From assembly GCA_035610365.1 (NCBI GenBank), contig CM069435.1, forward strand, positions 67,949,389 to 68,013,388: DNA of 64,000 bases, read 5' to 3'. This document shows, in pieces, positions 58,644-64,000 of this stretch (position 1 is the first letter of the stretch; every line of letters starts with the position of its first letter). Both the position numbers and the translations under genes were made by a program. The notes below the pieces were generated by a model. The model searched no databases. It saw nothing but the letters and a program-made list of their open reading frames with translations, and was not told the DNA's origin. The stretch is from Aquatica leii (Eukaryota; Arthropoda; Insecta; Coleoptera; Lampyridae).

Positions 58644-60636
58644 TGTATAAAAATAATTTTAAAATGTGCACTCGTAGAACATCTATCGCCTCGTGAAAAC
58701 CGCATTTTAAAACATATCCTCAGTGAGGAGTTGTCTTCCGTCCTCACACCGATGACACACAAGGTATATTTACAGATATTAAAAAGTTTTTATTGTTAAG
58801 ATTAGCTTGTTTATATAAAAATAATTTATTGGTTTACTTGGTTTTGTCTTTATGTTTACCGTTTTGCCTTTAGATGTGCTATCTTTCTTCTGTAATATTC
58901 TATCGTCAATTTGTTTCTTTATATATTTTCTTGATGTTGTTTTGAGTGTTCCTCTGTTTATTTGTTTTTTAAATCGCTCTAATAACTTTCTTGATCACAT
59001 TTTGTTGTTTATATGTTTACATGGGGAAACTCTCTTTAACGATTTTCTAACTAAGCCTGTTATATCTGTTTTTTATATACTTAATTTAATAGCAATCATT
59101 TAATTTTTTTCATAAAATTACGTGTTACCGTTAAAAATTTATTTCATATTTTTTTGCATAAATGTAAGTTCGAAGATATATTCTGCATATCTTGTTCAAG
59201 TTCTTCAGTAATAGTAAAACCAACTTCGCAACGTTCTCATTTGCTATAAATATGTATTTATAGTATTGTTTAGTAACGTTTAACAATTGTGTTATTTTAT
59301 TCTTATTTTGATTTTGTTTTTTTTGTACTATTGTAGATATTTGGTGTTAGATAGATATATCCATTTTTTTTATGCGTTTCTTACTTTCACTGCTTAATAT
59401 CTTTTTAAGTTTTGGATTGAATTATTATGGTTGTGTACAAAGTTTTTTAATTTTTGTTTAAGGATAACAAGATAGGATATTTGAATTTGATTATTGTAAG
59501 AACGTGCAAAACTTATTTTCTTGTTGTTTACGGTCTAAAAAACACTATTTTATTAAATTTTATATTATGTGGCAGTAGGAGTAGCTAAAGAGACTCTTCT
59601 AAAAACAGATACTGACTACTGTAGTAGAATATATTCTCTCAGTGAACACTAAGTTTTTTATTGACGTAGTTTTTTATGTGTTTTAGATTACTTATATTTC
59701 TGTTTTTATTTTATCTGTAATTTTTGTTACTTTATATTTAATAAATTGTGTTTTGTAGTATTTGAAACATTTTTTTAAAAATATATACGAGGTTATATAC
59801 AAAGCAAAATTACAATTTTTATTTAAAAATTTTTAAATCAAATATATGTATTTTTAAAATAGTTCTATTTCAAGATTAGTTTTTATTAATTAAATTTAGA
59901 ACATTGGATTAAACATTGTTTGTTAGTTCTACACGCGTGTTATTTTTTTATGTTTAATAATATTTCTTTAGTTTATTTAAATATTTACATTTATAGCTAT
60001 ATTGTTTTTTTTTAATTTGTTTTACGTTTTTACTAAACGTTTATTAACATGTATAGTTTATACACCTTTTGAAAAAATGTAAATAAGCTCAGTTTATTTT
60101 TAGAAATTTAAATTTTTGTAATTTGAAAAGAAAACTTTTAAAAATAACCTTGGCAGTTGTATGTTTTGAACTTGTTTTCAGTTATGTATTTATCAATGAT
60201 CCATCTAAAGGTACTACTGACGTTAAAAGAAATTTTAATTTTAGATTGCATTAAAAATTACGAAACTTATAATCTTTTTGGCAAACGTGAATCTTTAATT
60301 TGTTTATCAAAACATAATTTTACGCAATTTGGTTTTACCTCTTCAAAACTTTGGCGTATGTTGCCGTGTATTTAGCTAGGACTTTTCTTTAGGAATGTAT
60401 TGATTTACACGTTTTCTTCGAAGACTGTCAAGATTTTACGTTTCATTTTTAAGTTGTATTTATTTACAAAAATTTTTTTCTATTATTTTGTCTATCACAA
60501 GGTTAAACAGCAAAGAACTAAATATGTTTTTTTATCAAATGCTTGTTTTTACATTTAATAGCTCATATGCTCGTGTGTTGACTACTGTAGAATTGTTCGT
60601 ATGAAATTGAATTATTGTTTCTATTATACTTGAATA
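58644..60636. other. AT-rich gap, possible decayed reading frames
   Basis: The reverse strand around 58850-59260 gives protein-like text such as CEVGFTITEELEQDMQNISS and LLERFKKQINRGTL, which looks like decayed element coding but matches no family I can name. The rest is T-rich. Confidence 0.35.
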
Positions 60637-60638
60637 TA

Positions 60639-61085
60639 CAGGGTTATTAAAAAGTATGGAGACGGCGATTTATTGTCGTTGATCTTCATTTTAGGAAAAA
60701 ATGTTTGATACAAAAGTTGTTTATGTAATTTTTATCTGCAATTGGAAATATTTGAATTTTTATTATCTGCAATTATTTCTGAGTTACGCAGTTCCGCGTA
60801 ATTTCTTTAAATACGAACATACCTATTACTTTTACGTTACCATTCGATAGAGCATTTTTTTCTCTTTAAACCGAGAGAGCACGAAACCACGAAAAGAATT
60901 CTCTAAAAATTCACGAGCAATTTCTTGTATGGTTTTAGTAATTAGGATTTTTAAATCTTTAATGTCATTGAACATATCTCTGTAGACATTGTTTTTTATG
61001 TATCCCTAAAAAAATCTAAAAGGTTTAAGGCTGGGATTTCGCATATGTATTTTATATAGCACTCGCGCGTGCACGGGGCACAAGA
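60639..61085 (-). mobile_element. Mariner relic 3, one end plus C-terminal fragment
   Basis: TA at 60637-60638 followed by CAGGGTTATTAAAAAGTATG marks a mariner-type end. At about 60860-61050 the reverse strand reads IHMRNPSLKPFRFF, a stop, GYIKNNVYRDMFNDIKDLKI and EFLENSFRGFVLSRFKEK. These match 'ARSPDLTPLDFFLWGYIKNKVY' and the C-terminal helix. The Asp of SPDL reads Ser-Leu, and the rest of the gene and the other TIR are missing, so it is a truncated remnant. Confidence 0.7.
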
Positions 61086-62245
61086 AATTAAAAATAATAT
61101 TAGTTGTAAGAACACAAAAATGTGTTTCTATAAAAGTGGAAGGTTGTCAGCATCATGTAAGTCATTATAAAATCTTGAAAAAATTATTTTTTTGCATAAA
61201 AAAAGGTCACAAGGTAAGCAATATTTTTCAATGATAATTTTCTACTTCTTCTGTAAACTATACTTATACTATTGAAAAGAGGAAACGCAAACTAGAGTTA
61301 AAAAGTAGCTACCTACACACAAAATCATAATTTAGCAGCAATAATAAGTTCATCCATTATAACGCAGATGGCGCTGTAAACAGTCAATGACGCGCTTTGA
61401 ATATTATATTTCAATAGCTTATTTGTATGAGTAAAAATGAAGTTTGATCAGTATGTTATTAAACATAATATCGATTTATTTTGAGTCTACATTTTTAACA
61501 ATTTACTATACGCGCATTTAGTAAATACGTAACAATTGAGTTAGGTCAAGATCTTGGATGCAAACAAAGCTAAATCTTAACGTGATTTTCAAGAAATTGA
61601 TTACAATTTATTTCGAGTTCGCATTTTTAAAAATTTTAATTTACGAATTGGTATTTGTGTATACTAGTATGCACGCCGTTTATAGAAAAAACATCGTTTA
61701 TTGTAATCATAATTTCGGTTTATGTTCTTCTCAGGTTTGTTTCTATACGTGAACAATAACCTATTTCGTATGAATTTTTTAGCAGCTTTATTACAATCCA
61801 CTTTTCTAGAGTAAACAATTTTATCATTGTACTCTACAAATAGTTGTTTTGCATATTTAGCTTTATTTTTGCATTGTTATTTATTTATTCAAGTATTTTG
61901 ACTGATCTATGTAACGTTACATCGTTTAAACATCTGTAAACAGGTAATTGTTTGTTCTTAGAATAACTTAAATTAACTACGTATTATGTGATAACGTTAT
62001 TTTGTATTTATTTTTAATGGCTGTAACTTGATTAGTTTGATTAGAACGCCGTATTTCTGAATTTACCAAAAAATATAATTACCTAAACTTTGCTTACATA
62101 ACTTAGACTTTTTTTAACTATTTCAGAGATAAACATTTAGGTTATAATTTGACAAAATTTAAATTATTTGAGAAACTTTAAAGCTATTCTCATAAACGTG
62201 ATTAAAACACTTATTTTGATCGTAAAATTCAAAAATGTAATAATA
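61086..62245. other. AT-rich gap, nothing recognised
   Basis: The open frame at 61558-61752 has no motif. Nothing else is visible. Confidence 0.45.
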
Positions 62246-62247
62246 TA

Positions 62248-63633
62248 CAGGAAGTTTCATTTTAAAAAACACAACTTTAATATTTTAGAACTTTTGCGGC
62301 ACCCTGTATAAGTTATCACAAAATATTAACGAATAATTAATGAATATTTGCTTAACATGAAACTTAAATTTCATCTTTTAATTTACTGTTAAGTTTTTGA
62401 ATGTTGTAACGTATTTAAATTACAATTAATCAGACTTGTCCAAAACATGGTAATCGAAAATTAATTTCATTGCAAAGCAAAGCTGAATACAGTACCTGAT
62501 ACCATATTTTTTTATAATTTTGGTTAACGCTAATTAATTTTCTGCTATTATATTTGCATGAGCTTGGTTGAAATATTATTATCACAGGAAACATTTAGTG
62601 TAGACGATAACAAAAGATACACAACGTTTTCATTGATAAATAAAACGTATTGTCTACATGCATTCTTATCAGTCTTACAAGAGTACCATCTATTGTTGTA
62701 TCGCGGCAAGTTTTTGTAAATTTTTTTTTATCATTTTACTGCTACAATGGAGCCACTTAACTGTATTTGATTTCTTTCCTTGTTTTAAGGTACTTCTCAT
62801 TTTACTAAATCACGGCCTTAAATTAGGCGAACGAGCTGGCCACTCAATTTTTTCTCGTCTCCCAATTAATCTGGAAAAACGTTATTTAGCTTTCGACGAA
62901 CGTCTAAACCACAATGCGGTGGTGCGCCATCTTGCTGAAACTAGGTGTTCGTTGTTTTCATGTAGATAGAGCACAGCACAAGCAAGTATAATTTGATTCT
63001 GTAATGACTGCAAATATAGATATATAAATTGCCATCAGTAAAAAAGAACCAATAATATGACTCCCTAGAATGCCAACCCAAACGTTAATCTTTTGGGGAT
63101 ATTGCCAACAACCAGTATCTGCAGTTATGTCTGTTACTTCACCGTTAAGGCAAAACGTAGCTTCGTCAGAGAAAAGTATATTGTTAACAAAATTTTCGTT
63201 ATTGTTGCAAATGTTTAACATTTCTTCACAAAATTGTAGTTTTTTATTAAAATCATTTTTCGCCAACTGGTGTACAAGGTGTAAGGCTTATACTTTTTAC
63301 TTTTCAAAATTAAAACGATCGCTGACTGTGAAATATTGAAATTGGCCGCTAACCAATTGATAAATCAAGATCTTCAGATACCGCCAATAACACATCCAGT
63401 TGTTTATCATCATTTGGCCCATTTCTAGGTCTACCCCTTCTTGGCAAATCTTTAACGCTACCAGTTTGTTGAAGGCATTTTAATGTTTTAAACAACAACG
63501 GATTTAAAATTGGATTTCTATATGGATCCGTATTATTAAATAAATTACAAACGTCTTGTAAGCTTCTGCTTCTATCTCCGTAACCCAGCATTATTAGTGT
63601 TTAAATTCTTTCACGTTCATTTAAACTCGCCAT
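62248..63633 (-). pseudogene. Mariner relic 4, near full-length transposase
   Basis: The reverse strand starts ATG at 63633: MASLNERERI, a stop, TLIMLGYGDRSRSLQDVCNL, VKDLPRRGRPRNGPNDDKQL (HTH and the GRP linker), then in the next piece NNILFSDEATFCLNGEVTDI (first catalytic block), PQKINVWVGILGSHIIGSFL, later QDGAPPHCGLDVRRKLNNVF-like text (second Asp intact), IGRREKIEWPARSPNLRP and YLKTRKE. Frame changes near 62990 and 62810 plus stops inactivate it. A mariner-type end, TA-CAGGAAGTTTC, lies at 62246-62258, and the internal GCACCCTGTATAA motif is near 62300, as in the left TIR at 51931. The right TIR is not found before the window ends. Confidence 0.85.
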
Positions 63634-64000
63634 TGCTAATATCAACAGTAACAAATTATTAATTTGCGTAAACAATAACCTTCGATAAAAATACTTCGTT
63701 TGAGTTTGTTTATCGTTTTTGTCTTTGATATATGTATACTCTCGCCTTCAACCAAAAAGACCGCGTTAGATCGCACCTATTCACATTCTAATAGTATAGT
63801 GTTTTTTATTAGAAGTTTAAAGCAAATAAAGCATTGTAACTTTATTACCTGCATAGTAATAAAATAATAGAAATTTAAGCTTACTGATCTGTAAATAACA
63901 ATAAGTACGGTATGCCAGATTGATATTTATTTCGAATTTTAAATGTATCTAATGCTTAAAATTAAATAATTAAGAAAATTGATATCTTATGAAAGCAAAT
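63634..64000. other. AT-rich window end
   Basis: The right TIR of mariner relic 4 was expected but not recognised; nothing else is visible. Confidence 0.45.

Noticed and set aside
1..64000. tRNA, rRNA, CRISPR arrays and bacterial-type promoters or terminators
   Set aside because: None seen. Spaced-repeat arrays are absent and the sequence is eukaryotic, so bacterial signals were not called.

Overview
This is a strongly AT-rich eukaryotic window, almost certainly from an arthropod and most likely an insect. I see no convincing host gene, tRNA, rRNA or CRISPR array. Every stretch of protein similarity I can read is a transposable element, nearly all broken by stops and frameshifts. The mix points to an insect: Tc1/mariner-type transposases with long terminal inverted repeats (TIRs) and CACCCTGTATA motifs, Jockey- and RTE-type LINEs, Penelope-like GIY-YIG endonucleases, Crypton tyrosine recombinases, several hAT types, a FLYWCH/MULE transposase and a pogo/Tigger element. 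Family names rest on my reading of translated motifs; no database search was run.

Layout, left to right. 0.5-1.35 kb: dispersed repeat copy A. 3.6-4.4 kb: hAT relic (-). 7.0-7.8 kb: IS630/Tc1-like DDE relic (-). 8.9-12.5 kb: long-TIR mariner (+) whose interior holds a Crypton recombinase (-) and a palindromic MITE. 15.1-15.5 kb: RTE reverse transcriptase fragment (+). 16.5-17.3 kb: Penelope-like GIY-YIG plus a hammerhead-like motif (+). 18.2-19.1 kb: second Crypton (+). 22.9-26.2 kb: repeat copy C (-) with a FLYWCH/MULE transposase inside. 29.1-30.6 kb: second hAT relic (-). 32.6-35.4 kb: a young hAT element (-) with perfect TIRs, a perfect 8-bp target duplication and a small intron, broken by two single-base frameshifts. 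35.8-36.0 kb: short MITE. 38.7-42.5 kb: RTE LINE (-) split by about 1.5 kb of foreign sequence. 42.8-43.7 kb: second Penelope-like relic (-) with its own hammerhead-like motif. 46.5-47.2 kb: mariner relic (-) abutting repeat copy B (47.2-48.2 kb). 48.7-50.8 kb: Jockey-type ORF1 plus endonuclease (+), no reverse transcriptase. 51.9-58.6 kb: a nested stack. 60.6-61.1 and 62.2-63.6 kb: two more mariner relics (-).

The best story is the stack at 51.9-58.6 kb. A mariner with TIRs of about 390 bp has its transposase gene cut at a TTAA by a 4.57-kb insertion; removing the insertion and one TTAA rejoins the transposase in the same frame just before its second catalytic Asp. Inside the insertion are a TA-flanked pogo/Tigger element and a hAT fragment. 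The other main points are compensating stem II sequences in hammerhead-like motifs beside the two Penelope-like relics, a Crypton inside a mariner, and a three-copy repeat family of which only one copy contains a MULE gene.

The remaining sequence is AT-rich with no readable coding or structural signal; many open frames there are T-rich hydrophobic runs or antisense shadows of the relics.
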